Source of the DNA: JAFGGG01 sp964634205 | Lineage (GTDB): Bacteria > Spirochaetota > Spirochaetia > SZUA-6 > RPPD01 | Direction of reading: 5' to 3' | Length of the DNA: 64,000 nt | NCBI GenBank assembly: GCA_964634205.1 | Contig: CAZWKE010000002.1 | Location: 1 to 64,000 of the forward strand | In this document: positions 35,064 through 44,289 of the stretch, piece by piece | Numbering within the stretch: the first letter of the stretch is position 1 | Layout: every line of letters begins with the position of its first letter | Program-made: the position numbers and the translations under genes | Notes under the pieces: model-generated | Seen by the model: only the letters and a program-made list of their open reading frames with translations | What the model was told of the DNA's origin: nothing | Databases searched by the model: none

Positions 35064-36777
35064 GGATCTCCTCTTTGGTTTTACAGTTTAACACATCGTC
35101 CGTACCCAGCCAGGCTTTCCTGGCCATGACACAGCCGAAGTACACGTGGTCCAGGCCCGCCGCGTCGTGGGCATCCGGGCACAGCGAAACGAGGATACCC
35201 CGCTGCGCCGCCTTTTGCAGGGTCTGCCAGTCCGGATCAAGGCGGTGCGGGTTGCAGTTGTGTTCCAGCACCACCCCGTGTTCCGCCATGGCGTCCAGCA
35301 GCCGGTCCTCATCGTATTCATATCCCTGCCGGGAAAGCAGCAGCCTGCCGCTGGGGTGCGCCAGGATGGTCAGGTGCGGGTTACGTACCGCGGCCAGCAG
35401 CCGTTCCGTCGCCTCTTCACGCCCCATGCCCAGTTTGGAATGCACGGCCCCGATGACGAAATCGAGTTTTTGTAATATCTCCGGATTATAGTCCAGACTG
35501 CCGTCCGCCAGGATGTCCGACTCCACGCCCGCGAAAATCTTGAAAGGGGCAAGCTTTTGGTTTACGGACCTGATCTCCTCCGCCTGGGCCAGCAGGCGTT
35601 CGGGTGAAAGCCCATGCGCGTAGAACGCGCTTTTGGAGTGGTCACTGAGGCAGAGATAGGAAAATCCCCGCTTTATGCATTCCCGTGCCATTTCCTCAAC
35701 GGAAAGCACGCCGTCCGAATAGTTTGTGTGCACATGCAGCATGCCCTTGAGCTGTTTGAATTCCAACAGGGCGGGGAGGGTTCCCTTTTCCGCCGCTTCC
35801 ACCTCGCCGTGTGCCTCGCGCAGCTCCGGGGCGATCCAGGGCAGGCCGATGGTTTTGTACACCTCTTCCTCGGTTGCCGGGTGACGGGGCGTCTCGCCCT
35901 CAAAGATGCCGTACTCGTTCATCTTAAGGCCCATGGTTTTGGCCCGGCCCCGCAGTTGGGTGTTGTGCTCCTTGGAACCCGTGAAATGCTGCAGGGCGCA
36001 GGCGTAGGACTCCTCCGGGATGATCCTGAAATCCACCTGCAGGCCGGACCGACGGATCGAGATCTTGGTATCACCGGCGCTGATGATGTCCGGGGCGTCG
36101 CCGCCGGCAACCGTGTCGGCCAGGCCGGTCAGGACGCGTGAAATCTCTTTTGCAGCCGCCTTCGGAGCCGGCACCACCAGGATGTCGGCGTCCTTGACGA
36201 TGTTCTTGCCGCGGCGCAGGCTGCCTGCTACCGTTACCCGGGAAAACAGGCCGCCGGCCGTAAGTTCATCACGAAGCAGGTGCGCGATCTCCAGGGCCTC
36301 GGAAAAAAGGAAGCGCCCGCGGTACAGGTTGTGCCGCGCAATAGCCTTGAGGATCTTCTCCTGGCTTTTGTCGCCGAACCCTTCCAGGTCGCGCAGCCGG
36401 TTCTCCCTGCAGGCGTACTCCAGCTCGCCGACGGTGGTAACGCCCAGCTTCTGCCAGACGGCCCGCACCTTTTTGGGGCCCACCCCCTCTAATGTAAGTA
36501 TTTCGTCCAGGCCCGCGGGAATGTTTTTTTTCAGCTCTTCCAGCTCCCGCGAAGTGCCGGTGTCAAGCAGGTCGGTGATGATCTCCGCAATGGCCGCGCC
36601 CACGCCCTTTACCTGCGTAAGGCTGTTCTGTTCCTTCAGTGAGGCCATGCTTTGGGTGTAATTTTCGATTGTGCGGGCGGCCTGTCCCAGGGCACGGACC
36701 TTGAACACATTTTCCCCGGCCAGCTCCTTGTACACGGCGAGTTTTTCTAAGTGTGCGGCTATTTCCTTGTTGTCCAT
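35023..36777 (-). CDS. polX: Family X DNA polymerase with PHP domain
   Basis: A 584-aa repair polymerase. Helix-hairpin-helix elements occupy about 50-145, the PolX palm follows with GSLRRG and metal-binding D196, D198 and D249, and the C-terminal PHP domain (about 345-584) has HVHTNYSDG (H348, H350) and LSDHSKS, giving 3'-5' exonuclease and AP-endonuclease activity in bacterial relatives. It fills gaps in base excision repair and overlaps nth by 41 bases. Confidence 0.95.
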   Translation of the reverse strand: MDNKEIAAHLEKLAVYKELAGENVFKVRALGQAARTIENYTQSMASLKEQNSLTQVKGVGAAIAEIITDLLDTGTSRELEELKKNIPAGLDEILTLEGVGPKKVRAVWQKLGVTTVGELEYACRENRLRDLEGFGDKSQEKILKAIARHNLYRGRFLFSEALEIAHLLRDELTAGGLFSRVTVAGSLRRGKNIVKDADILVVPAPKAAAKEISRVLTGLADTVAGGDAPDIISAGDTKISIRRSGLQVDFRIIPEESYACALQHFTGSKEHNTQLRGRAKTMGLKMNEYGIFEGETPRHPATEEEVYKTIGLPWIAPELREAHGEVEAAEKGTLPALLEFKQLKGMLHVHTNYSDGVLSVEEMARECIKRGFSYLCLSDHSKSAFYAHGLSPERLLAQAEEIRSVNQKLAPFKIFAGVESDILADGSLDYNPEILQKLDFVIGAVHSKLGMGREEATERLLAAVRNPHLTILAHPSGRLLLSRQGYEYDEDRLLDAMAEHGVVLEHNCNPHRLDPDWQTLQKAAQRGILVSLCPDAHDAAGLDHVYFGCVMARKAWLGTDDVLNCKTKEEIHEFFTHRKKKARA

Positions 36778-36901
36778 ATCCTTTATACTTTTGATTATTC
36801 CCGTGTCCGCGTAATTGTCAAGTGCAGGCGTATTTTTTTACGCACATACTTGGGGTTCAAACACCTTGATCTCCGGGACGGAAATCGCTAAAAATATACC
36901 C

Positions 36902-38977
36902 ATGGGCGCGTTTTTTACCAATATACAGTTATTCACCGGAACTGCTGACAAAACAATAATGCACGCTAAAATCCGGGAAACCCTACTGCAATACATCCCC
37001 TCACTGGGATTTACGCAGGTAAGCACGGCCGGGGACGCGGATTTATCCGTTGCCCTCTCACCCGTGGGTGAGAAGCCCTGGCTGGGGGTGTATGACCAGG
37101 GGACCGAAGACCAGGATCCGAAGAAATTATCCGCACTGCTTACAACCCTGACCGGGGCGCTTTCCTGTGCGGGCGTGGGTATCACCGTACACGACAGCGA
37201 TGTCCTTTACATGGTGCTGTTTGAAAACGGCAGGCCGGTGGATTCCCATAACAGCAATCCGGCGTATTTTGGGGAAAAGCTTTCCAAAACCGAAATAAAA
37301 GAACGGCAGGGGCATGCCGAAAAATGGCGGACGGTCATCAAAGCGGGGTATACTCCGGAAAACCTGCGGCAGTTGTTTGCAAAGGAAAAACCGGTTCTGG
37401 CGGAGGAAGCCTTAATTTCCGGTTTTGCCGGGCTGTTCGATTGGAACAGGGAGTATTGCGCGGTCGGGTACCATTACCTACAGGATATCGACACGGAAGG
37501 CTTTGTGACGCTGAGATTCCGCCTGAACAACAAGGCCCAGACCGAGGAACAATGCACCGGCAGCCCGGTCTTTCAAATTCAGTCACATAATCTCGGGCTT
37601 TCCGGTGTGGTGAATTTCGGTTTCAATTATCATTTTTCGTTTTCCAACCGGGGCGGGGAGACAAAAGGGATTCGGCTTGTGTTATGGGGTCCCGCCCTGG
37701 AGCGGGAGTTGATAAACGGCGAGGGTCTGATTGCGGAAATAAGGCGGGGGAGCAGGAAGAGCGATGAAACGCGGGCCGGGTCTTTTACCAAGGCCCACAG
37801 CGCGGCAGGGGAGCGCCTGTTGGTATGGGAACTGCCAGGGTATTCAGTCGTGGCCGGGATGAAAAAGGATCCGTACAGCTTTGATTACGGGCAGATGAGA
37901 TCACAGATGGAGCGGTTTTATGACACCCATAGCAACGTGGTACTGAAGGGGTGTTTTGCCGGTCCCGGTAAGGAAACACTGTACGCCGGTTGTGTTCCCC
38001 TGGAGAACCCGGAAGAGGGAAGCACCTCACTGACAATACCGGTGGATGTGATCGGATCGCCGTGCCTGCCCCTTCACTGCGCCGTGCCGGAAGACGGCGC
38101 CGATTCATTTGCCGTTCAGACGGCGCTGCGACAACTTTCCGTGCAGAGGAGCCTGTGCGGAATGGCGATCATTCCCCTGCTGGAAGATGACACGGCCGTC
38201 ATGGTACGGACCTTGGCCGCGCAATGGCTGGCGTTGCTTCAGGAAAACTATACGGGGACCGCGGAGGGTTTTATGATCCAAAGGAATCAACAGCAAAAAT
38301 ATAAAACCGGACGGATTTCGAAAAAAAAGAAACTCGGGGGGAAAAGTTGGGAGGCTGCCCTACAGGCGGTCATTACGGACGTCAACCTTTTTGTCAGTCT
38401 GCCGACACATAATCAAAACGAGCATTATTCGCCCGATATCCGGGAAACCCTCATCAACAGCGGCCTGCTTATCTGCAGGAGGCCGGGGACACAACCGTTT
38501 TGGGAAAATGATATCCCGCCTGCGGTACACCTCTGTTTCTGGCTTGATTTACACGCCGTCCCCGAAAATACGCACAAACGGGCCGCCGACCTGCTTGATG
38601 ATTTTATGGGAGGAGTTATGAGCGCCGGCGGGCTGCAGGCCTTCGTTACCCGCTGGGACTTTTCACCCTTTTCCGCCGAGATTTATACCACTCCTTACGA
38701 GACGGCCTGTGGTATTCCCGCCGACGGCAAAGCCCTCTCTTCCGGGTGGTGCGGAAGTTACCTGCGGATGATGGCGGAGAAGATATGGCTTTCTGCGGGC
38801 TTGGCGCAAAAAATAGCAACTTTTGCCGAGGTAAAAAAATATGCCGAGGTGATTGAAGGCAAAGGATTTATGCAGATTTCCCTTAAACCTGAATCATCAT
38901 CTTCCGACCTGGAACAAAGCCTGGGAGCCATCCTGCCCTCCAAAACCAGGTTTGCCGCGATGTTCGGCGGCCTTTGA
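36902..38977 (+). CDS. Large conserved hypothetical protein
   Basis: A 691-aa protein from the ATG at 36902 (MGAFFTNIQL); an in-frame TTG at 36815 is less likely because homologues, as far as I recall, start with MGxFFTN. The N-terminal 200 residues (VHDSDVLYMVLFENGRPVDS, SNPAYFG) match a widespread unnamed family of soluble proteins. The rest is mixed alpha/beta with no motif I recognise. No signal peptide. The reading frame after its stop continues into a histidine-kinase remnant. Function unknown. Confidence 0.6.
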   Translation: MGAFFTNIQLFTGTADKTIMHAKIRETLLQYIPSLGFTQVSTAGDADLSVALSPVGEKPWLGVYDQGTEDQDPKKLSALLTTLTGALSCAGVGITVHDSDVLYMVLFENGRPVDSHNSNPAYFGEKLSKTEIKERQGHAEKWRTVIKAGYTPENLRQLFAKEKPVLAEEALISGFAGLFDWNREYCAVGYHYLQDIDTEGFVTLRFRLNNKAQTEEQCTGSPVFQIQSHNLGLSGVVNFGFNYHFSFSNRGGETKGIRLVLWGPALERELINGEGLIAEIRRGSRKSDETRAGSFTKAHSAAGERLLVWELPGYSVVAGMKKDPYSFDYGQMRSQMERFYDTHSNVVLKGCFAGPGKETLYAGCVPLENPEEGSTSLTIPVDVIGSPCLPLHCAVPEDGADSFAVQTALRQLSVQRSLCGMAIIPLLEDDTAVMVRTLAAQWLALLQENYTGTAEGFMIQRNQQQKYKTGRISKKKKLGGKSWEAALQAVITDVNLFVSLPTHNQNEHYSPDIRETLINSGLLICRRPGTQPFWENDIPPAVHLCFWLDLHAVPENTHKRAADLLDDFMGGVMSAGGLQAFVTRWDFSPFSAEIYTTPYETACGIPADGKALSSGWCGSYLRMMAEKIWLSAGLAQKIATFAEVKKYAEVIEGKGFMQISLKPESSSSDLEQSLGAILPSKTRFAAMFGGL

Positions 38978-39112
38978 GCTGGATGCGGGCGGGGTATAGG
39001 AACCTATGCCATGAAGTTTTTCGGTGAAACATGTTTGGGAGCAAAGATTGGTTTCACCAGTACACCGACGCAAGGTACGGTCTTCTGTATTACTCTCAAC
39101 ACGGAGAAATGA
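38978..39112 (+). pseudogene. C-terminal fragment of a histidine kinase (HATPase_c)
   Basis: Directly after the upstream stop codon, in the same frame, about 44 codons encode GRGIGTYAMKFFGE then GAKIGFTSTPTQGTVF and end at a TGA (39110-39112). This is the ATP-lid G2 box and last strands of a histidine-kinase ATPase domain, with GRGIGTY as the key motif. The rest of the kinase is absent, so it is a relic, probably left by a deletion that joined two loci. Confidence 0.75.
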
Positions 39113-39136
39113 AAAAGCCGGGATAGTTGGTACATA

Positions 39137-39165
39137 TTGACACAATTTATGAGGCATGTTTAAAT
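39137..39165 (+). promoter_or_regulatory. Sigma-70-type promoter
   Basis: TTGACA (39137-39142) and TTAAAT (39160-39165) are separated by 17 bases, about 35 bases upstream of the ATG at 39199. The -35 is perfect, the -10 matches 4 of 6. Confidence 0.6.
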
Positions 39166-39198
39166 AACTTGTCCCACAATCAAACAGTGGAGGTTATG

Positions 39199-40785
39199 AT
39201 GAAAAAAATCCTGTTTTTTATAATAATGGCGGCCGTTTCTTTCAGTCTTTTCGCCCAGGCGCACGAACTTTCTCAGAAAGCGCTGGCCGACGGCAGATGG
39301 TACAACGACGAGTACAGCTTTGATTTTTCCAAAGACGGTTCCTATACGGCGTATTATACCTTTGGAGAGAAAACCGGCTCCATGATAGGGAAAATATGGT
39401 ATAAAAATGGAAATAATTTTTTCCTTATTCCCAAAGGTACCATAGAAGATGTCTTCGACACCTCGTTTATGAACGCAAACAAGGTAAAGCTGTATTATGT
39501 GTATGATCCGCAAAATCCCAAATCGGTCCTCTCTCTTCGCAACGAGGACGGCAGCTTCATTCTGTGGAACAAAAACTATTTCGTGAAAAAAGACAAAGAG
39601 ATCACGATCAAGGACATCTCCGCGGTAACCATGGGATATACGCTCAGCGCGACCACGGAAAATCTCCGTATCCGTAAGGGCCCTTCTACCGATTTTCAGT
39701 ACATGACATTTTTTTACCGGGACGGGGCAACCGGGAGGATAAAAAGCTGGGGGTCCATTCTGGCGGGCACCAATATCCGGGTCCTGGCCAGAACAACACA
39801 AAGAAAACAGGTCGGTGAATGGAACAATTACTGGTATTACATCGAATACAAGGAACCGCTGGGCAGCCTGATGGTCTACAAGAATGCCTGGTGTTTTGCC
39901 GAGTTCATAAATACCCGGGGTGACGCGAACAGGATCGTCACCGTCAGCAGTCCCCGGAATGAGAGGGCGTATTACGGAGCGAATACGATTAAGTTCAGGG
40001 GCAGGGTAAGCGGAAAACCGGTAAAGATGAAGGTGCAGCTTAAAAATTCCGATGGTACGGTGATAAAAGAGATGGGTGTACGTTATTCGCAGGAAGGCGG
40101 GAGGTTTACCTATACGGCCACTTTCGACGATGATTCCATGCATTTTGGGGCGAATATCTTTAATTTTATCGCCGAATACTACGATGGGAAGACCTCTTTT
40201 TCCCAGGTGACGGTCTATGTTCACGAGGTTGCCGCTGAAAGGGCCAAGCCCGTTATCTATCTCTACCCTGAAAAAAAGACCGAGGTTTCGGTCAGAGTAA
40301 ATCCCAAACGGGGTATCTCCAAGTCCGATCCACCCTATAAGGGTGGCTGGATCGTTACCGCAAGCCCGGACGGCACCCTGGTGAACAAGGCGGACGGAAA
40401 GTCATATCCCTACCTGTTCTGGGAGGCTCCGGAAGGAGAGTCCGGTCATCCGCATACGGGCTTTGTGGTGAAGACCAGTGAGCTTGGTGGGTTTTTCGAC
40501 GAAAAACTTGCCCTGCTGGGCTTGAACAGGCGTGAAATAAAGGATTTTAAAGAGTTCTGGCTGCCCATTCTGACAAAGGGGAAGTATTATTACATTTACT
40601 TTTACGATACGGCTGCCATTAATCATGACGCCCCCTTGCAGGTCACCCCGGCGCCGGAGACGATTATCAGGGTTTATTTTGATTCCAAACCCCTGGACAA
40701 AACCGTTTCCGTCAAGGAACAGAAACTGACCCGGGTCCGCAGGAAAGGATTCACGGTCGTGGAATGGGGCGGGAGAAGGTATTAA
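39199..40785 (+). CDS. Secreted SH3-like / KPVIYLYP-domain surface protein
   Basis: A 528-aa exported protein; the ATG at 39199 follows GGAGG and gives a signal peptide ending near LFAQA. Residues about 30-135 form a small beta domain, about 150-240 a bacterial SH3-like domain (NLRIRKGPSTDFQYM), about 245-345 an Ig-like domain, and about 348-528 a conserved domain opening KPVIYLYPEK, with LFWEA and FVVKTSELGGF. That last domain is common in bacterial surface proteins but has no function known to me. It probably acts in the envelope. The next gene starts at its stop codon. Confidence 0.75.
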   Translation: MKKILFFIIMAAVSFSLFAQAHELSQKALADGRWYNDEYSFDFSKDGSYTAYYTFGEKTGSMIGKIWYKNGNNFFLIPKGTIEDVFDTSFMNANKVKLYYVYDPQNPKSVLSLRNEDGSFILWNKNYFVKKDKEITIKDISAVTMGYTLSATTENLRIRKGPSTDFQYMTFFYRDGATGRIKSWGSILAGTNIRVLARTTQRKQVGEWNNYWYYIEYKEPLGSLMVYKNAWCFAEFINTRGDANRIVTVSSPRNERAYYGANTIKFRGRVSGKPVKMKVQLKNSDGTVIKEMGVRYSQEGGRFTYTATFDDDSMHFGANIFNFIAEYYDGKTSFSQVTVYVHEVAAERAKPVIYLYPEKKTEVSVRVNPKRGISKSDPPYKGGWIVTASPDGTLVNKADGKSYPYLFWEAPEGESGHPHTGFVVKTSELGGFFDEKLALLGLNRREIKDFKEFWLPILTKGKYYYIYFYDTAAINHDAPLQVTPAPETIIRVYFDSKPLDKTVSVKEQKLTRVRRKGFTVVEWGGRRY

Positions 40786-42265
40786 AAAAAGGCTCATTCT
40801 CCCTTTTTTGTGCTGTTGTCTTATCCTGCTGCAGGGTCAGGTCGGCATTGACTCTTTTTACCCCGGCGATACCCTCATGTGGAACCACATTATGGCAAGC
40901 GGGGCGCCTCTGCAGTTCCCCGCCGCGCCGCGGGGTGTGATTCTTCCGCATCATGCCATCACCACCACGGCGGTGGCCCGTTTTTATCGCGGGCTGCAAA
41001 AGGTAATTCAGCCGCAGACGATTTTTCTCATCGGCCCTAATCATTTTGACAGCGGGAAGCATAACATCCAGACCATGGATTCCTGTGTGTATAACACGGT
41101 TTATGGTGAGCTTAAGGTGGATTCCGGGTACGTCCGTCAGCTTGTCCAAAACGGCATTGTATTCAGGGATGACCGGGCCTTTTTACGGGAGCATGCCGTA
41201 TTCTTTCACGCACCCTTTATCAAAAGGTTTTTCCCGCGTGCCAAAATTGTACCCATAATCATAAAATGGGGGACGGGGACCGCGGAACTGGACGCCCTGG
41301 TACATGAACTTTCACAGATCATCCCCGCCGATGCCCTGGTTCTGGCCAGCGTGGATTTCTCCCATTACAACTTCAAAGAGGTTGCGGATTTTCACGACAT
41401 TACCTCCTATACAACCATTTCCAATTTTAATTACAGCGGACTCTTTTCCCTGGAGATAGACTCGCCTGCTTCGATTTATGTGATAGAAAAACTTATGGCC
41501 GCTTTCGGCTGTAAAAGGGCTGTGCGTCTGCTGCATACCAACAGTGATGATTTTACCCATACAAAAGAACAACGGAGTACCAGCCACCAGTACTTTGCGT
41601 TTTTCCCGGGGAAAGCGGAGCGCCGGGAAAATATCACCGTTTTGGCGGCGGGGGACATCCGCACAAAAAATCGTGTGCTCTTTCTGCGCACGCAGTGGCC
41701 CTGGGACCGCGGCTACCGGCAGGACAAGGATACCACTGTCACCCGGTTTTTAAAAGATCTGCGTGGGGAGGAAGACCGCTTCTTTATGGGCTATGATCTG
41801 TATATTTTCGACCTTCCCGAAACGGACAAGGTTTACTCTTTCAGTAAAAACGGGATCACGGTAAACCTGCTGAAACTGAATGAGCGGGACGGGCAGGCCG
41901 GCGGGTCCGGTGCACAGGCCGCACGTATCAGGGAGGCGGCCAAGAATGCCGACCATTTGATAGTGCTTTATCAGTTTAACGGGGGCGGCGGCATTTCCGC
42001 GCCGCGGAAACAGGCGGTAAGGGGGTTTATTGACAACGGGGCCGATATTATTCTGGGCCGGGGTCCGGAAGGTGCGGCCGTCGATGCCGCACACATGGAA
42101 TATTATAAACGCAAGCTTATTATGTACTCACTCGGCGACTTTATCACGGACGGACATGATTCCGGCGGAGAACTTATGCAGCTGCTTCTGACCAAAGACA
42201 ACATTGAATGCCGGACACTCCCCCTGAAAATAATCCGGGGATACCCCGAACAGGCGGCGGAGTAG
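40781..42265 (+). CDS. Memo-family protein (AmmeMemoRadiSam system protein B) with CapA-like C-terminus
   Basis: Residues about 35-275 match the Memo/AMMECR fold: ILPHHAI, IGPNHFDSG, ASVDFSHY and HTNSDDF carry the conserved His/Asp of this dioxygenase-like family. The C-terminal 200 residues (ITVLAAGDI, GADIILGRGPEG, YSLGDFI) resemble the CapA metallophosphatase-like fold. The start is uncertain: a TTG at 40808 would give MCCCLILLQGQ, without basic residues, whereas an ATT at 40781 follows GGGAGAAGG, overlaps the upstream stop and gives MKKRLILPFLCC, a proper signal peptide. I use 40781. Confidence 0.8.
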   Translation: MKKRLILPFLCCCLILLQGQVGIDSFYPGDTLMWNHIMASGAPLQFPAAPRGVILPHHAITTTAVARFYRGLQKVIQPQTIFLIGPNHFDSGKHNIQTMDSCVYNTVYGELKVDSGYVRQLVQNGIVFRDDRAFLREHAVFFHAPFIKRFFPRAKIVPIIIKWGTGTAELDALVHELSQIIPADALVLASVDFSHYNFKEVADFHDITSYTTISNFNYSGLFSLEIDSPASIYVIEKLMAAFGCKRAVRLLHTNSDDFTHTKEQRSTSHQYFAFFPGKAERRENITVLAAGDIRTKNRVLFLRTQWPWDRGYRQDKDTTVTRFLKDLRGEEDRFFMGYDLYIFDLPETDKVYSFSKNGITVNLLKLNERDGQAGGSGAQAARIREAAKNADHLIVLYQFNGGGGISAPRKQAVRGFIDNGADIILGRGPEGAAVDAAHMEYYKRKLIMYSLGDFITDGHDSGGELMQLLLTKDNIECRTLPLKIIRGYPEQAAE

Positions 42266-42329
42266 TAATTCTTGTAACGGCCATTTTTTGTACGGCAGCC
42301 GGATACCAATAAAATAAAAGGAATGCTTA

Positions 42330-42530
42330 ATGAACGGAAACACACGCAGTAATATCAAAAAGGGGGCTCATGTTTCAATTGTGCAAAAACAGGACCAACG
42401 ATCGGGAAAACTGACCGAAGGAATTGTCAAAGACATCCTGACAAACTCCCCGACTCATCCTCACGGCATAAAAGTGAGGATGGAATCCGGAGAGGTCGGC
42501 AGGGTTAAAATAATCCATGGGTCCCCGTAA
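42330..42530 (+). CDS. ywbE: YwbE family protein
   Basis: A 66-aa protein matching the YwbE family over its full length, with GAHVSIVQKQDQRSG, LTEGIVKDILT and GEVGRVKII. The family is small, soluble and of unknown function, found widely in bacteria. AAAGGAA precedes the ATG. It follows Memo by 64 bases. Confidence 0.93.
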   Translation: MNGNTRSNIKKGAHVSIVQKQDQRSGKLTEGIVKDILTNSPTHPHGIKVRMESGEVGRVKIIHGSP

Positions 42531-42624
42531 GGCTGTTAAAACATCTATCGACGCCGGCGGCTGCCGTCACACAGAATACTGCGCACACAGCAATGCTACA
42601 TATAAACATTGAGCATTGCTGTTG

Positions 42625-43956
42625 TTAAAGGGCAGTTTTCGGATAAAATCCCACTGACTGAATTCGGCCGGGGCCGCCGACCTTCTCCCTGTTATAACCG
42701 GCGGCTGCTTTTCGGCCGTGACCCCCGGCTGCTTTCCGCCGTCGGTGCCTGAATCCGGCTGTGGCCGTTTTCATCTGTACGGACGGTGTACGCGGTGCGG
42801 GGAATGCGGAACTGTCGGTATCGCCTATCTCATCTTGAAATCCATTTATCTCCCGTACCTCGATCTTCGTGCACAGTAGTTTTTGAATCCCGGCGAGAAG
42901 TTTCGCTTCTTCGTCACTCACCAGTGAAAGCGCCAGACCTTTTGCGCCGGCCCTGCCGGTACGCCCGATGCGGTGAATATAATCCTCAGGTATACCCGGC
43001 AGATCGTAGTTGACCACCTGGGGCAGGTGATTGATGTCCAGGCCCCTGGATGCGATGTCCGTGGCAACCAGAATATCAACTTTTCCCCTTTTAAAATCCG
43101 CCAGGGCACGGGTGCGCGCTGATTGGCTTTTGTCTCCGTGAATGGCCGCGGCACGGACGCTTTTTTTGACCAGTCTTGCCGCCAGTTTATTGGCCGCGTG
43201 CTTTGTGCGTATGAAAACAAGTGCGCGGCTTACATCGCCCTGTTTTATCAGGTGTGTAAGCAGTTTGAATTTATCGGCGCGGGCCACGGGATGCATAAGC
43301 TGGGTAACCGATTCCACCGCCGTATTGCGGCGGCTTACCTCAACCATGCTTGGATTGTGAAGAATCCCGTCCGCCAGTTCCCTGACAGCGTGGTTATATG
43401 TAGCGGAAAAAAGCAGGTTCTGCCGTTTCTGCGGCAGGAGCTTGAGAATCCTTTTAATATCGTGAATAAAACCCATATCCAGCATGCGATCCGCCTCGTC
43501 AAGGACCAGGATTTCCACTTCCGACAGGTCCACGGTGCGCTGCCCCGCATGGTCAAGCAGTCTGCCCGGTGTGGCTACCAGAATGTCAATTCCCTGCCTG
43601 AGTTCCCTGATCTGGGGCCTGATATTGACTCCACCGAAGACCACCGCGGAACGCAGCGCAAGGTGTTTACCGTACGCCGTCACGCTTTTTGCCACCTGGG
43701 CGGCCAATTCGCGCGTAGGGGCCAGAATCAGGGCACGGGGTTTTAGCCCGCCCTGTCTGTTTGCGCTTAACAACTGCAGTATGGGCAGGGTAAAGGCCGC
43801 GGTTTTTCCCGTACCGGTCTGGGCGCCGCCCAGCACATCGGAACCCCTTAAAATATGCGGGATCGCCTGTTCCTGAATCGGGGTGGGATTTTCATATCCC
43901 CGCGCACTAATCGCGCTTAGCAGTTCGGCCTTAAGGCCGAGCTTTTTAAAACACAT
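42625..43956 (-). CDS. rhlE: DEAD-box ATP-dependent RNA helicase RhlE
   Basis: A 443-aa helicase that remodels structured RNA in ribosome assembly and mRNA decay, often cold-induced. AQTGTGKT (45-52), PTRELA, DEAD (153-156), SAT and HRIGRTGR are present. A basic Arg/Gly tail of about 50 residues (RHRRRKAAGG) probably binds RNA. It stands alone, convergent with ywbE. GGAG lies before the ATG. Confidence 0.95.
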   Translation of the reverse strand: MCFKKLGLKAELLSAISARGYENPTPIQEQAIPHILRGSDVLGGAQTGTGKTAAFTLPILQLLSANRQGGLKPRALILAPTRELAAQVAKSVTAYGKHLALRSAVVFGGVNIRPQIRELRQGIDILVATPGRLLDHAGQRTVDLSEVEILVLDEADRMLDMGFIHDIKRILKLLPQKRQNLLFSATYNHAVRELADGILHNPSMVEVSRRNTAVESVTQLMHPVARADKFKLLTHLIKQGDVSRALVFIRTKHAANKLAARLVKKSVRAAAIHGDKSQSARTRALADFKRGKVDILVATDIASRGLDINHLPQVVNYDLPGIPEDYIHRIGRTGRAGAKGLALSLVSDEEAKLLAGIQKLLCTKIEVREINGFQDEIGDTDSSAFPAPRTPSVQMKTATAGFRHRRRKAAGGHGRKAAAGYNREKVGGPGRIQSVGFYPKTAL

Positions 43957-44231
43957 AAAATAACTCCATCTCCGACCTGTTCCCTCTGAAAGGGAGAGGT
44001 CATGTGTGACCTTACAGAGATTGTTATGAGTTGTTTTTATTTATAAAACGTATATTGGATTTATTGGTCTTATGAACAAAAAATACTAACTAATTCTGAA
44101 TATCACATAAAATATTTGCTTCAATATACAGGAAAAGCGGGAATAAGGCAAGAGAAAGCGGGAAAAATACGTTGACCGGGTGATACGGGTGTTTCTGCGG
44201 TCCCGGTTCCGGCGGGCAAAAAAGGCCGACG
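43957..44231. other. Upstream region of rhlE without gene
   Basis: About 275 AT-rich bases. Reading on the minus strand towards rhlE, small hairpins form from GGTCA/TGACC and TCCCT/AGGGA in what would be the mRNA leader, which could be cold-shock related. No coding potential is seen. Confidence 0.4.
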
Positions 44232-44270
44232 GACTAAAAAAAAGGGCCGCCTGATAAACGCGGGCGGCCC
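44232..44270 (-). terminator. Terminator downstream of the GH5 pseudogene
   Basis: GGGCCGCCTG (44244-44253) pairs with CGGGCGGCCC (44261-44270), with one wobble. On the minus strand eight Ts follow. Its core is shared with the terminators at 1562, 5712 and 48375. Confidence 0.85.
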
Positions 44271-44289
44271 CGTCATCCGAACTTAAAAT

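Noticed and set aside
33010..36777. Glycerate kinase as part of a DNA-repair system
   Set aside because: Overlap with nth/polX shows shared transcription, but there is no functional link in sequence.
36815..36901. TTG start for the 691-aa hypothetical protein
   Set aside because: The ATG at 36902 gives the N-terminus recalled for the family; the extension is low quality.
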